Translations under genes and position numbers: made by a program
Shown here: one piece after another, positions 27,301 through 36,771 of the stretch
Layout: every line of letters starts with the position of its first letter
Position numbering within the stretch: the first letter of the stretch is position 1
Assembly: GCF_000428725.1 (NCBI RefSeq)
Contig: NZ_AUAM01000022.1
Span: forward strand, 22,944 to 86,943
Direction: 5' to 3'
Source: Psychromonas aquimarina ATCC BAA-1526
GTDB lineage: Bacteria; Pseudomonadota; Gammaproteobacteria; Enterobacterales; Psychromonadaceae
DNA: 64,000 bases
The notes under the pieces: generated by a model
The model's database searches: none
What the model saw: only the letters and a program-made list of their open reading frames with translations
Told to the model about the DNA's origin: nothing

Positions 27301-29305
27301 CAGCGAGCTTAATACCCGGATGCATCAGTTCTTTGATACATTAGCTGCAATGCCGAGTACCCCGGTTCGATTCATTGAACAGGCGGCACAGTCCAGCGCA
27401 GAAGCGAAGCGTCTGTTACTGGATCGTAATAATTACTACGCAATGAGTTCCGGTCATGGCGCTTGTCGAGGCTGCGGTGAAGTAACCGCGCTGCGTTTAG
27501 TCACATCGATAAACCGCGCTCTGCAGCAGCAGCGCTATCATGCGCATAGCGAGCAGTTAGAAAATCTGATTGAGCAGTTAAAGGTCAAGCTTACTACAAT
27601 GATGAGCGATGAAAACGATACACACAGATCTGAGCGTATCCGGCAGACAATCGCGATATTAGACAAACGTCTATTCCACTTCGAACACGGCCCGACGGGC
27701 AACGGCCCTTCTGATGCCCTTATTGCCAACGCCACAGGCTGCAGCAGTGTCTACGCATCAACCTTCCCGTCTAATCCCTATAATGATCCCTGGATTAACA
27801 GTTTATTTCAGGATACACCGGCTGTTGCGAAAGGTTTATTTGAAGGTGAAGCCGCTAATCAGCTTGCGCAGATTAAAGCCGTCCGCAGTGCAAAACTGGA
27901 TATTGATGATCTCTATGACCCGCAGATCCATGACCAGCAGCTGCGCTACCTTGAGTGGCCTCAGCTTTCCGAGCAGGAACTGGCGTTACTGCCGACAGTA
28001 TTCAGCGTCGGTGGTGACGGTGCAACATACGATATTGGTTTCGGAGCACTGTCCCGCCTGCTGACAACATCGACACCGGTAAAAATCCTGGTTCTTAATA
28101 CCGGCAGCTATTCTAATACCGGCGGTCAGGCATCTACCTCAAGCTTCACGGCGCAAGACTCAGATCTTAGTCGTTTCGGCGCCACGCACAACGGTAAAGA
28201 AGAGGCGCGCAAAGAGTTAGGCATTATTGCCAGCTTCCACCCGAAAGTAATGGTTGTACAAACCTCAACAGCACTGCAGGGCCACTTTATGTCAAGCTTG
28301 ATAGAATACTTGAACTATCAGGATGCCCCGGCTCTGTTTGATGTCTATACCCCATGTATGGGTGAACACGGTATCGCCGATGATGCCAGTACGCGCCATT
28401 CACGACTGGCCGTTGAAAGCCGCATGAATCCTGTTTTTGTTCATGATCCGCGTAAAGGTGAAACATTAGCACAGCGCTTCTCATTAGAAGGAAACCCTGA
28501 AGTCCAGCAGGACTGGGCTGAGCAGATCATTACTTATACTGATGCTGACGGTATGACCCAGTTAAAACAAGTACCCTTTACCCCTGCTGATTTTGCTCTG
28601 CATGAAGGGCGCTTTAAGAAACATTTCAAAGTGGTCAACAGCAGCGCATCGCTGTTAGAAGTAGCTGATTACATCGCGCTAAGCGCATCACAGCGCAGGG
28701 GTAAAGTACCGTTTGTCTGGGCAACAGATAAACAGCGGCGCTTAATCCAGTTAAGTGTTTCTGATTCAATTATTGTCCTGACCGAAGAGCGTTTACGCAA
28801 CTGGCGAATGCTGCAGCAGATCAGCGGTCAGCACCTTGTAAAAGTTGAGCAGGATTACCAGCAGCAGATCCAGCAGTGGCAGCAGCGCTGTCAGCAGGCT
28901 GTCGAGGCTAAAGAACAGACGATCGACAGTATCGCCAACGGCTTAGCAGAGCTTGCTATGACCACAGGTCCTCTCTCAGCTGAGCAGTCGATTCCAGTGA
29001 CTCAGGTGGAAGCCGTACAATCAGCGGTCAATACTTCAGGCGCTGATAAACCCTTAGTGGTTATCAGCGATGAGGAGCAAAGTGAATGTACTGACTGCAA
29101 AACTTGTTACCAGCAGTTAGGGGAATTATTTGAAAAAGTCACCATTGTTGATAACGGTGCAGCAAAAGTTGTCAGCCGCGTTATCCCCGGCGCACTGGAA
29201 AATACCGTCATAACCGATGAACTGATCAGCCGGGCGGCGCGTATCGCAGCTGAGTGTGATGCTGAAATTATCCACCTTAATTCGCCAGCCGCCGCGGAGG
29301 TATAA
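24302..29305 (+). CDS. Pyruvate:ferredoxin oxidoreductase-like protein (NifJ family), 1667 residues
   Basis: Domains in PFOR order: N-terminal thiamine-side domain with GYPITPSTE (about 15-260), domain II (about 370-440), the gamma domain with FHSVGGYGTIATGK (about 560-770), two separated ferredoxin motifs CTGCMECTIACPDG (about 845) and CSGCMECVEVCGPNAL (about 977), then the thiamine-diphosphate domain with GHGACRGCGE (about 1051), GGDGATYDIGFG (about 1236) and NTGSYSNTGGQ. Unusual points are the roughly 120-residue insertion between the two ferredoxin motifs and a C-terminal extension of about 250 residues carrying CTDCKTC (about 1595). It should oxidise a 2-oxoacid with CoA and pass electrons to iron-sulfur centres; the exact substrate is unproven. 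It is three bases upstream of the Nfn-like gene, so the two clearly form an operon. Confidence 0.88.
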   Translation: MSLLSKSDKQQDFPQYPGLAAVIHGNGAVAHVMNHVCGGVIGYPITPSTEISELYEEFRAHGGCNVWGVHPFFFEPEGEHSAQSGALGAALTGGKYISNASSSQGILYALESHYVTVGKKTAGFVLHVAARSVSRHSLNVMAGHDDVYALLSAGYTTLFASNAQEAADLAAISYRVSALSLIPVANTMDGFATSHIQSQVKLPEPEMLKQYLGDPSGRIAAPTEAQRMLYGAKGRVWQLKQFINKYQDQFWPDKCRELKDYIEQNCEPLEQDSNGDHLSETSEFVPAQLQNKWRRTWLNAYQKDSRQRVPALVDTHNPGLTGGVQNQPDYQAGIVDHSTHFMSDVPQFIEQAMNEYTKLTGRQYQPVMEFMCSDAQYVLLGLGSVTDDAEAVAAYLRTRGHKVGVISIKQLHPFPEAQLIEKLAGKKSLTILERCDETRLTERVSRALFKAAENAACLRHKGIMPLTNPPQINTGIFGLGGHDLQPCHLIAAFENMSAQNSKPFFYLGSQFFEYQASGELDDTQQRLRQAYPDTELMALETGENPNLLPQSAMRIRFHSVGGYGTIATGKLLTDILAGALGLHSKSMPKYGSEKSGAPTNFFITLSPEPIKITNAELQQIEVVLSPDHKVFMHTNPLAGLTENGTFILQSHHTPEQVWQELPQSARSYIREKKINFYVVDAFEVARKHAPAPDLEIRMMGIAFIGALCGHAKQVTNGADPQQMLERIERQINKKFGAKGEKIVAGNMAVIHDGVQATQAVCYADFTDNDTSGETVQKQHNKTSSASCGLFDQAYFDNIAGKNYADGSISEAPVIPGSGMFLPPASAVTKNKGLFRLNVPVFNPDKCTGCMECTIACPDGAIPNAVHELHDILNIAVDKLGLPPAQLEHIKAQVPLLCDAVRQQYRSTAKGETALLHELMARVIDNMSFNNQALKQHLSSVCAMLENMPLSRTKPFFDAMENALPGSGGLFSVAVDPDKCSGCMECVEVCGPNALEKVRQSSELNTRMHQFFDTLAAMPSTPVRFIEQAAQSSAEAKRLLLDRNNYYAMSSGHGACRGCGEVTALRLVTSINRALQQQRYHAHSEQLENLIEQLKVKLTTMMSDENDTHRSERIRQTIAILDKRLFHFEHGPTGNGPSDALIANATGCSSVYASTFPSNPYNDPWINSLFQDTPAVAKGLFEGEAANQLAQIKAVRSAKLDIDDLYDPQIHDQQLRYLEWPQLSEQELALLPTVFSVGGDGATYDIGFGALSRLLTTSTPVKILVLNTGSYSNTGGQASTSSFTAQDSDLSRFGATHNGKEEARKELGIIASFHPKVMVVQTSTALQGHFMSSLIEYLNYQDAPALFDVYTPCMGEHGIADDASTRHSRLAVESRMNPVFVHDPRKGETLAQRFSLEGNPEVQQDWAEQIITYTDADGMTQLKQVPFTPADFALHEGRFKKHFKVVNSSASLLEVADYIALSASQRRGKVPFVWATDKQRRLIQLSVSDSIIVLTEERLRNWRMLQQISGQHLVKVEQDYQQQIQQWQQRCQQAVEAKEQTIDSIANGLAELAMTTGPLSAEQSIPVTQVEAVQSAVNTSGADKPLVVISDEEQSECTDCKTCYQQLGELFEKVTIVDNGAAKVVSRVIPGALENTVITDELISRAARIAAECDAEIIHLNSPAAAEV

Positions 29306-29307
29306 TT

Positions 29308-32052
29308 ATGACTGCCACATTATCTCAGTCGCAACGCGACTTATTAATGCAGCGGATAGAGCAGGATCCGCAGCGCTTTCAGCAGATGATCATTGAAGAA
29401 AGCCAGCAGGCGATCCGGCAGATGCTCAAACAGGGCCGGCTGACCGAGGCCTTTACAGAAAAACTGTGGGAATTGTTACTGGCGGGTAATGAACTCAGTA
29501 CCGCTCTGCAGCGTTATTTATGGCGAATCCCGCTTAAACAAAAACGTGCTTTTATCCACGGGTTAGATCAACATCTATCCAGCCGTTATCCTATGTTTAA
29601 AGGCTTATCAGACGGCTGGCCGGGGAAAAACAATATTCCCCCTTATGTCCGCCCGGCTTCCGAGCGGTGCACAGACTTTGATCTGGTTAACCAGGGGTAT
29701 CTTGGTTATATGGGGCTGGGTTACAGTTTACGGGAAGTGGATCTGTTTGTCTGGTTAGAAGTACTGCGTGATAAACAATGTAAAGACAGCCCTTGTGAAG
29801 TCGGTATTCCACAGTGTAACAAACAAGGTGAGGAAAGCTCTGATAATGACGGCGGCTGCCCGGTAAAAATTCATATACCGCAAGTTTTGAATCTGATGGG
29901 CGAAGGTAAGTTTAAAGACGCCTTTGAACTTATCCGCGATGCAAACCCGCTGCCGAATGTAACCGGCCGCGTTTGTCCTCAAGAACTGCAGTGTCAGGGG
30001 GTGTGCACCCTTAATGAACGTCCCATTGAAATCGGGCAGCTCGAATGGTTTTTACCGCAGCGGGAACGAGAGTTAGACAACAAAGAGGTTGACGATATTG
30101 TGGTCTGCAGCCCCTGGGCAGCAGCGGCTAAACCACCGGTTGCTGTTGTAGGTTCCGGCCCGTCAGGACTGATTAACGCTTATCTGTTAGCGAAAGCGGG
30201 TTACCCGGTCACTATATTTGAAGCATTTCACGCACTCGGCGGCGTACTGCGTTACGGTATTCCCGAGTTCCGTTTACCGAATCAGTTGATCGATGATGTG
30301 GTTGACAAAATCAAAGCGCTTGGCGGGCGCTTTGTGACCAACTACATTGCGGGTAAAACAGCCACCCTTGCCGACTTAAAGCGCGCCGGCTTTGCACGGG
30401 TATTTGTGGGAACAGGCGCTGGTTTACCCCGGTTTATGAACATACCCGGTGAACATCTGCTTAATATCATGTCGGCCAATGAGTTTTTAACCCGGGTTAA
30501 CCTGATGCATGCTAATGAAGCGGAATATGAAACTCCGCTGCCTTACGTTAAAGGCAAAGAGGTAATGATTATCGGCGGCGGTAATACCGCAATGGATGCC
30601 GCACGTACCGCATGTCGCCTGGGCGCTAATGTGACGATTGTTTATCGACGTACCCGGCAGGAGATGCCAGCTCGAGTTGAAGAACTGCACCACGCCCTTG
30701 AGGAAGGGATCAAACTTAAAGAGCTGCGCTCTCCCTGCGAGTTTAACGGAGACAAAAACCACCAGCTTGCCGGCTGCAGACTTGAAGTGATGGCACTGGG
30801 TGAGCCGGATGCATCAGGGCGCCGGCGTCCGCAGGCAACGGGTGAAACTGAGCTGATGCAGGTTGATTTAGCCGTCATGGCGCTCGGCAACAATTCAAAT
30901 CCAATTGTCAAAGATGCAGAGCCCGGTTTAAAAACATCTAAATGGGGCACTGTGCAGCTCAACAAAGGATCACAGGAAACCTCGTTAAGCGGTATTTACA
31001 GCGGCGGCGATGCTGCCCGCGGCGGCTCTACTGCGATTAAAGCCGCGGGTGACGGTCAGGCGGCGGCACAGGAGATCATGCAGGGCTTGAATTTTAATGC
31101 CGAAGAAGTCAAAAATCTTGTCAAACAGGCGAGCCGTTATACGGACTTGGGGCAGACAGCCGCGGAAATCGTTAAACGCCTGCAGTTAACCGATGAGATT
31201 GTAGAATTCACCATTAAAGCGCCCCTGATTGCACAATCAGCCAAAGCCGGACAGTTTGTCCGCGTATTAGCCGATGATAAAGGTGAACTAGTGCCGTTAA
31301 CCCTTGCTGACTGGAACCGGGAAGACGGCACCATTGTGCTGGTTATTCAGGGGCTGGGCAGTACCTCAAAGATCATCAACCAGATGCAGGAGGGAGACTG
31401 CTTTACTGCGGTTGCAGGTCCGCTTGGCCGGGCAAGCCATGTAGTCAAACACCCTGAAAAACAGCGTATTATATTCACCGCCGGCGGTGTCGGTTTACCT
31501 GCTGTATACCCGATTATGCGCGCGCATCTTGAAACAGGCAACAAGGTCACCTTAATCTCGGGATTCAGAGGTCTCGACTTTTGTTTCTGGACAGAACAAG
31601 GCGGGCGCATTGAAGCCTTACGCAGCCGCTATCCGGATCTGCTTGAAGTTATTTATGCCAGTAACGATGGTACTTTCGGCATTAAAGGTTTTGTCACCAT
31701 GCCGCTCGAAGAGATGCTCAGCAGTAATCGAGACAGTGCAGCAGAAGCTGTTGCAGAGGTGGTCACTATTGGTCCGCCGATGATGATGCGGGCAGTGAGT
31801 GATTTAACGCTGGGTTATAATGTTGCATGTGTTGCCAGCCTTAACTCCATTATGGTGGACGCAACGGGAATGTGCGGTGCGTGTATGGTGCCGGTCATGG
31901 AAAACGGCAAACTGATCCGTAAGCATGCCTGCATCGATGGTCCTGAAATAAACAGTCATATTATCGACTGGGATAAGTTCTTACCTCGGTTTAATCAATT
32001 TAAACCGCAGGAACATCAGAGCCAGATCGAGCATAATTTAATTGATGAATAA
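29308..32052 (+). CDS. Fused NfnB-NfnA-like flavoprotein (GltD-like plus ferredoxin-NADP reductase-like)
   Basis: 914 residues. A helical N-terminus (about 1-115) precedes a Fer4_20/GltD-like domain with GGCPVKIHIP, GRVCPQELQCQGVC (about 220-233), the FAD motif VVGSGPSGLINAYLL (about 280) and a second Rossmann motif IIGGGNTAMDAA (about 420). From about 625 the chain becomes a PyrK/NfnA-like reductase with a flavin-binding barrel, FTAGGVGLPAVYP (about 724) and a [2Fe-2S] loop MCGACMVPV...HAC (about 855-873). NfnB and NfnA are separate subunits in characterised bifurcating transhydrogenases; here they are one chain. Coupling to the adjacent PFOR suggests that 2-oxoacid-derived electrons are converted to NAD(P)H. 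Whether it bifurcates is unknown. Confidence 0.85.
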   Translation: MTATLSQSQRDLLMQRIEQDPQRFQQMIIEESQQAIRQMLKQGRLTEAFTEKLWELLLAGNELSTALQRYLWRIPLKQKRAFIHGLDQHLSSRYPMFKGLSDGWPGKNNIPPYVRPASERCTDFDLVNQGYLGYMGLGYSLREVDLFVWLEVLRDKQCKDSPCEVGIPQCNKQGEESSDNDGGCPVKIHIPQVLNLMGEGKFKDAFELIRDANPLPNVTGRVCPQELQCQGVCTLNERPIEIGQLEWFLPQRERELDNKEVDDIVVCSPWAAAAKPPVAVVGSGPSGLINAYLLAKAGYPVTIFEAFHALGGVLRYGIPEFRLPNQLIDDVVDKIKALGGRFVTNYIAGKTATLADLKRAGFARVFVGTGAGLPRFMNIPGEHLLNIMSANEFLTRVNLMHANEAEYETPLPYVKGKEVMIIGGGNTAMDAARTACRLGANVTIVYRRTRQEMPARVEELHHALEEGIKLKELRSPCEFNGDKNHQLAGCRLEVMALGEPDASGRRRPQATGETELMQVDLAVMALGNNSNPIVKDAEPGLKTSKWGTVQLNKGSQETSLSGIYSGGDAARGGSTAIKAAGDGQAAAQEIMQGLNFNAEEVKNLVKQASRYTDLGQTAAEIVKRLQLTDEIVEFTIKAPLIAQSAKAGQFVRVLADDKGELVPLTLADWNREDGTIVLVIQGLGSTSKIINQMQEGDCFTAVAGPLGRASHVVKHPEKQRIIFTAGGVGLPAVYPIMRAHLETGNKVTLISGFRGLDFCFWTEQGGRIEALRSRYPDLLEVIYASNDGTFGIKGFVTMPLEEMLSSNRDSAAEAVAEVVTIGPPMMMRAVSDLTLGYNVACVASLNSIMVDATGMCGACMVPVMENGKLIRKHACIDGPEINSHIIDWDKFLPRFNQFKPQEHQSQIEHNLIDE

Positions 32053-32058
32053 AAGCTG

Positions 32059-32119
32059 AAAGCCGGCTCGGCGCGGCCCTCTTCAACCAGAAAGGGGTTA
32101 TCACAAACGAGCTGGCTTT
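32059..32119 (+). terminator. Possible terminator after the PFOR/Nfn-like operon
   Basis: AAAGCCGGCTCG (32059-32070) pairs with CGAGCTGGCTTT (32108-32119) with one mismatch, but the loop is long (about 37 bases) and the following T-run is short. It lies 7 bases after the stop, so a role in 3'-end formation is plausible only. Confidence 0.3.
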
Positions 32120-32214
32120 ATTCCTGTGCTTTAAATAATCGCGGCTGCACTGTATTTAAAAACAATTAATCGCTACTATCTCGTTTTCGAAACAGCTTAA
32201 TAAAGAGATAAAAC

Positions 32215-33069
32215 ATGATACATACCGATACAATCCGCTGGCCGGCACCGGCTAAACTCAACCTGTTTTTATATATAAACGGCCAGAGGCAAGATGGATA
32301 TCATGAACTACAGACTCTATTTCAGTTTATCGACAAATGTGATTATCTAACCATCACCCCTAATCAGTCCGGAAAAATCAATATCACTCCGGAAATTGCA
32401 GGTTTAGATATAAAAGACAATCTGATTTACAAAGCTGCCGTGCTTTTAAAAGCACACAGCTCTGCAGATAACGGCGCAGATATTCATTTGCAGAAAAATT
32501 TACCTATGGGGGGGGGCTTAGGCGGCGGCTCTTCAGATGCAGCCACGACCTTAGTCGCATTAAATTATCACTGGAACATCAACCTGAGCGAACAGAAGCT
32601 GGCTGATATCGGTCTTGAGCTGGGCGCAGACGTGCCGATTTTTGTACACGGAAAAGCGGCCCTTGCAGAGGGGGTCGGCGAACAACTTAGCACAGTAAAT
32701 CCCATTGAAAACAGCTACCTAGTTGCCGTTCCAGACTGTTTTATTTCCACACCGGCGGTCTTTGGCGACGCGCAGTTAATCCGCAGTACAGCTAAGCGGG
32801 ATCATACAGCATTAATGAATCAAAAATGGTCAAATGACTGCCAGCCCTGTGTGAAAAATAACTACCCGGAGGTTGCCAAAATAATAGACTGGTTGATAGA
32901 ATACGCCCCGACTCGGCTGACCGGGACTGGAGCGTGTGTTTTCAGCACATTTGACAGTTTACCAGACGCCCAAGTTTTGTTGGAGAAAACTCCTGCATGG
33001 CTAAATGCTTTCACCGCGCAGGGCTTGAATAATTCGCCCCTTAGGCAGTTATTATCCACACTGAAATAA
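32215..33069 (+). CDS. ispE: 4-diphosphocytidyl-2-C-methyl-D-erythritol kinase
   Basis: 284 residues. PAPAKLNLFLYINGQRQDGY at the N-terminus and the GHMP-kinase loop PMGGGLGGGSSDAATTL (about 99-115) are diagnostic, as is LTGTGACVFS near the C-terminus. It phosphorylates CDP-methylerythritol in the MEP isoprenoid pathway. It is followed by prs as in E. coli, but its usual upstream neighbour lolB is displaced by the PFOR/Nfn operon. Confidence 0.96.
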   Translation: MIHTDTIRWPAPAKLNLFLYINGQRQDGYHELQTLFQFIDKCDYLTITPNQSGKINITPEIAGLDIKDNLIYKAAVLLKAHSSADNGADIHLQKNLPMGGGLGGGSSDAATTLVALNYHWNINLSEQKLADIGLELGADVPIFVHGKAALAEGVGEQLSTVNPIENSYLVAVPDCFISTPAVFGDAQLIRSTAKRDHTALMNQKWSNDCQPCVKNNYPEVAKIIDWLIEYAPTRLTGTGACVFSTFDSLPDAQVLLEKTPAWLNAFTAQGLNNSPLRQLLSTLK

Positions 33070-33164
33070 AACTTATTTACTGATTATCTTTAATAATCAG
33101 TAACAAATGTTAATTAGCATGTTGCTTTTTAACGTAACCCATCAGGATGACAGAGGTCCTCACA

Positions 33165-34112
33165 GTGCCAAATATGAAACTATTTGCTGGTAACGCGACA
33201 CCCGATTTAGCCCAAAAAATTGCTGATCGACTTTTCATTAAACTAGGAAGCGCAGAAGTTGGACGCTTTAGTGATGGAGAGATTCACGTACAAATTAACG
33301 AAAATGTACGTGGCGATGATATTTTCATCGTGCAATCCACTTGTGCACCAACAAATGATAACTTAATGGAATTAATCGTAATGATTGATGCGCTTCGTCG
33401 TGCATCAGCAGGCCGTATTACTGCGGTTATTCCTTACTTTGGTTATGCTCGTCAAGATCGTCGTGTACGATCCAGCCGTGTTCCTATTACAGCAAAAGTT
33501 GTTGCTGATTTCTTATCGAACGTCGGCGTAGACCGTGTATTAACGGTTGACCTGCATGCAGAACAAATTCAGGGTTTCTTCGACGTTCCTGTCGATAACG
33601 TATTCGGCAGCTCAGTGCTTCTTGAAGATATGTTAGAAAGAAAACTTGAAAATCCAATGATCGTTTCTCCTGATATCGGCGGTGTTGTACGTGCTCGTGC
33701 ACACGCTAAATTATTAGATGACGCCGATCTTGCAATCATCGACAAACGTCGTCCGAAAGCAAACGTAGCACAAGTTATGCACCTGATTGGTGAAGTAGAA
33801 GGCCGTAACTGTATTATCGTTGATGACATGATTGATACCGGCGGCACATTATGCCAGGCGGCGGCGGCTCTTAAAGAGCGCGGCGCATTATCTGTTTATG
33901 CTTATGCAACACACGCTGTATTCTCTGGTTCAGCGGTTGAAAACATCAAAAACTCTGTCATTGATGAATTCATTGTTACCGATTCAATTCCGCTTTCTGA
34001 AGCGCTTATTAATACTGGTAAAGTTAAACAGTTAACACTAAGCGGCATGCTTGCAGAAGCGATTCGCCGCGTAAGCAACGAAGAGTCAATCTCGGCAATG
34101 TTTCACTACTAA
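33165..34112 (+). CDS. prs: Ribose-phosphate pyrophosphokinase
   Basis: 315 residues from a GTG at 33165 ([11 protein letters not shown]), the same length and start type as E. coli prs; AGAGGT lies seven to eight bases upstream. An ATG at 33147 would add six atypical residues. Signatures include [20 protein letters not shown] and the PRPP loop [11 protein letters not shown]. It makes PRPP from ribose 5-phosphate and ATP for nucleotide, His and Trp synthesis. Its codon use is strongly biased, consistent with high expression. It ends at a strong terminator. Confidence 0.96.
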   Translation: MPNMKLFAGNATPDLAQKIADRLFIKLGSAEVGRFSDGEIHVQINENVRGDDIFIVQSTCAPTNDNLMELIVMIDALRRASAGRITAVIPYFGYARQDRRVRSSRVPITAKVVADFLSNVGVDRVLTVDLHAEQIQGFFDVPVDNVFGSSVLLEDMLERKLENPMIVSPDIGGVVRARAHAKLLDDADLAIIDKRRPKANVAQVMHLIGEVEGRNCIIVDDMIDTGGTLCQAAAALKERGALSVYAYATHAVFSGSAVENIKNSVIDEFIVTDSIPLSEALINTGKVKQLTLSGMLAEAIRRVSNEESISAMFHY

Positions 34113-34149
34113 TTAAAAGCGCTTAATTTAGTTTAATCTGCTTTTCAAT

Positions 34150-34187
34150 AAAAACGCTTAATTGTTTTCACAGTTAAGCGTTTTTTT
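34150..34187 (+). terminator. prs: Rho-independent terminator of prs
   Basis: Twelve-base perfect arms AAAAACGCTTAA (34150-34161) and TTAAGCGTTTTT (34174-34185) followed by TT, about 40 bases after the stop. Confidence 0.9.
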
Positions 34188-34363
34188 ATTGCCTAAATCT
34201 ATTTTAATGTTGTACAAAATTCTTTCCCTACGTTACTATAGCGCGCCTTTTTTATCTGCCTCATTCACATGAGACTGATAAGGCGGTTTTATCTGGTCGC
34301 AAGATAAAATCTATTTTAAATTTGAGGAACTTTTAAAAGTATCCTCGTTATTGGAGTTACACC

Positions 34364-34975
34364 ATGTCTATTAAATTAATCGCAACATCTCGTACAGACC
34401 TAGGGAAAGGTGCGAGCCGCCGCCTTCGTCACGCAGATCTAGTACCAGCAATCGTTTACGGTGCAGCTAAAGAGCCTGTATCAGTTACTTTTGAACATAA
34501 AGAACTACTTAAAGTTGAAAGTGTAGAAGCATTTTACTCTTCAATTTTAGATCTTGAAATCGATGGTGTTGCAGAGCAGGTACTGCTTAAAGATATCCAG
34601 CGTCACGCATTCAAAGAGCGTATCCAGCATTTAGACCTTTTACGTGTTGATGCATCTCAAAAACTTCACACAACTGTTCCTCTGCACTTCATCAACGAAG
34701 ACAGTTCAGAAGCAGTTAAAAACGGCGGTGTAGTTTCTCACCTTGCTAACGAAGTTGAAGTTACTTGTCTGCCTGCTGATCTGCCTGCATTCCTTGAAGT
34801 TGATATCAGCAAAATGGAAATCGGCGCGACAGTACATATCTCTGACCTAGCTCTTCCTACTGGTGTTGAATCAGTTGAACTAATCAAAGGTGCTTCACAT
34901 GACCTTCCATTAGTTTCAATCACACTATCTAAGAAAGCTGCTGTAGCAGAAACAGAAGAAGCAGCTGCTGAATAA
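34364..34975 (+). CDS. rplY: 50S ribosomal protein L25, long Ctc/TL5 form
   Basis: 203 residues. The N-terminal L25 domain (about 1-92) contains [20 protein letters not shown] and [17 protein letters not shown], which contact 5S rRNA. A C-terminal beta domain (about 95-190) makes this the long Ctc/TL5 type rather than the short E. coli form. The tail is Ala/Glu-rich. Codon use is strongly biased, as expected for a ribosomal protein. pth starts two bases after the stop. Confidence 0.95.
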   Translation: MSIKLIATSRTDLGKGASRRLRHADLVPAIVYGAAKEPVSVTFEHKELLKVESVEAFYSSILDLEIDGVAEQVLLKDIQRHAFKERIQHLDLLRVDASQKLHTTVPLHFINEDSSEAVKNGGVVSHLANEVEVTCLPADLPAFLEVDISKMEIGATVHISDLALPTGVESVELIKGASHDLPLVSITLSKKAAVAETEEAAAE

Positions 34976-34977
34976 TC

Positions 34978-35568
34978 GTGTCAACTACGATTAAACTGCT
35001 TGTGGGCCTGGCTAATCCAGGCCCCGAATATGCGCAAACCAGACATAATGCCGGGCAATGGTATTTAAACCAGCTCGCCTCTCAAGAAAATATCCAGCTT
35101 AAAGCAGAAGCAAAATTTTACGGCCTTACCGGACGTATTAAATTTGCGGGTAACGATCTGCGCCTTCTTGTACCAACGACCTTTATGAACCTTAGCGGAA
35201 AATCAGTGGCTGCTATGGCGAATTTTTACCGCATTAAACCCGAAGAGATTCTTGTCGCACATGATGAACTGGATCTGCCTCCCGGTATTGCGAAGTTTAA
35301 GTTAGGCGGCGGACACGGCGGACATAACGGCTTAAAAGATATTATCTCTAAACTCGGCAACAATAAGAATTTTTACCGTCTGCGTATCGGTATTGGTCAC
35401 CCTGGTGACCGTAATAGAGTCAGTGGTTTTGTACTTGGCAAAGCACCAGGCAGCGAACAAAACCTGATTGACCAAAGTATTGATGAAGCGGCACGCTGTA
35501 CCCATATACTGGGGCTGGACGGCTTAGAAAAAGCGATGAACCGCTTACATAGTTTTAAAGCTGAATAA
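34978..35568 (+). CDS. pth: Peptidyl-tRNA hydrolase
   Basis: 196 residues beginning with GTG at 34978, two bases after rplY, implying translational coupling. Catalytic and binding residues appear in QTRHNAGQW (His and Asn), [10 protein letters not shown] and [11 protein letters not shown], and [11 protein letters not shown] is present. It releases tRNA from prematurely dropped peptidyl-tRNA. rplY-pth-ychF forms a translation-related operon in line with the E. coli pth-ychF pair. Confidence 0.97.
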   Translation: MSTTIKLLVGLANPGPEYAQTRHNAGQWYLNQLASQENIQLKAEAKFYGLTGRIKFAGNDLRLLVPTTFMNLSGKSVAAMANFYRIKPEEILVAHDELDLPPGIAKFKLGGGHGGHNGLKDIISKLGNNKNFYRLRIGIGHPGDRNRVSGFVLGKAPGSEQNLIDQSIDEAARCTHILGLDGLEKAMNRLHSFKAE

Positions 35569-35623
35569 TATTCTCTTAAAACTATCTATCAATTAACACA
35601 ACTAACAAAATAGGATATTAATC

Positions 35624-36715
35624 ATGGGTTTCAAATGTGGCATCGTAGGTTTACCAAATGTAGGTAAATCAACATTATTTAACGCGTTAACAAAAGCGGG
35701 CATTGAAGCTGCTAACTTTCCATTTTGTACGATTGAACCTAATACAGGTATCGTGCCTGTTCCTGATCCTCGTCTTGATCAGTTAGCTGCAATTGTAAAC
35801 CCGCAGCGCGTATTGCCTACAACAATGGAATTCGTTGATATTGCAGGTTTAGTTGAAGGTGCTTCTAAAGGTGAAGGCCTGGGTAACAAATTCTTAGCTA
35901 ATATTCGTGAAACAGACGCAATCGGTCATGTTGTTCGTTGTTTCCAGGACGAGAATATCGTTCACGTAGCAGGTAAAATCCACCCTCAGGAAGATATTGA
36001 TATTATCAATACCGAACTGGCACTTGCTGACTTAGAAAGCTGTGAGCGCAGTATTTTACGTGTTGCTAAAAAAGCAAAAGGCGGCGATAAAGACGCTAAA
36101 TTTGAAATGCCGGTTCTGGAAAAAATTAAAGCACATCTTGAAGCTGACGGTATGGTACGCGGCCTTGAGTTGAGCAAAGAAGAGAAAGCGGCGGTTGCTT
36201 ACTTAAACTTCTTAACCTCTAAACCAACCATGTACATTGCTAACGTTAGTGAAGACGGTTTTGAAGACAATGAATATTTAGATCAAGTTCGTGAAATTGC
36301 AGCGAAAGAAGGTTCTGTTGTAGTACCGGTTTGTGCCGCTATTGAATCTGAAATTGCAGAGCTTGATGAAGAAGACAAAAAAGAGTTCTTAGAAGGTATC
36401 GGTCAGGAAGAGCCCGGCTTAAACCGCGTAATCTACAGCGGTTACGAATTACTGCATTTACAAACTTACTTTACAGCCGGCGTTAAAGAAGTACGCGCCT
36501 GGACTGTAGAAGTCGGCGCCACTGCCCCGCAGGCGGCAGGTAAAATTCATACCGATTTTGAACGCGGCTTTATCCGTGCAGAAATCGTTGGTTTTGATGA
36601 TTTCATTGAATTCAATGGTGAAGCTGGTGCAAAAGAAGCGGGTAAATGGCGCTTAGAAGGTAAAAACTACATTACTAAAGACGGCGATGTCATTCACTTC
36701 CGTTTTAATGTTTAA
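35624..36715 (+). CDS. ychF: Redox-regulated ribosome-binding ATPase YchF
   Basis: 363 residues, the canonical length. The P-loop GLPNVGKST (about 8-16), switch [21 protein letters not shown] (about 66-86), a helical insert and a C-terminal TGS domain ending [11 protein letters not shown] identify it. YchF is an Obg-family protein that prefers ATP and binds ribosomes. It has an AGGA ribosome site and ends at a UUCG-loop terminator. Confidence 0.97.
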   Translation: MGFKCGIVGLPNVGKSTLFNALTKAGIEAANFPFCTIEPNTGIVPVPDPRLDQLAAIVNPQRVLPTTMEFVDIAGLVEGASKGEGLGNKFLANIRETDAIGHVVRCFQDENIVHVAGKIHPQEDIDIINTELALADLESCERSILRVAKKAKGGDKDAKFEMPVLEKIKAHLEADGMVRGLELSKEEKAAVAYLNFLTSKPTMYIANVSEDGFEDNEYLDQVREIAAKEGSVVVPVCAAIESEIAELDEEDKKEFLEGIGQEEPGLNRVIYSGYELLHLQTYFTAGVKEVRAWTVEVGATAPQAAGKIHTDFERGFIRAEIVGFDDFIEFNGEAGAKEAGKWRLEGKNYITKDGDVIHFRFNV

Positions 36716-36735
36716 TTAACAAATTAAACGCAGTA

Positions 36736-36760
36736 AAGGCAGCTTCGGCTGCCTTTTTTT
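36736..36760 (+). terminator. ychF: Rho-independent terminator of ychF with UUCG tetraloop
   Basis: Stem AAGGCAGC / GCTGCCTT closed by a TTCG loop (36736-36755) and followed by a run of T. It lies 20 bases after the stop and just before the convergent REC-GGDEF gene. Confidence 0.92.
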
Positions 36761-36771
36761 ATTGTCACTTT

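Noticed and set aside
28900..29300. PFOR C-terminal part as a separate gene
   Set aside because: The frame is continuous and no internal start with a ribosome site was seen.
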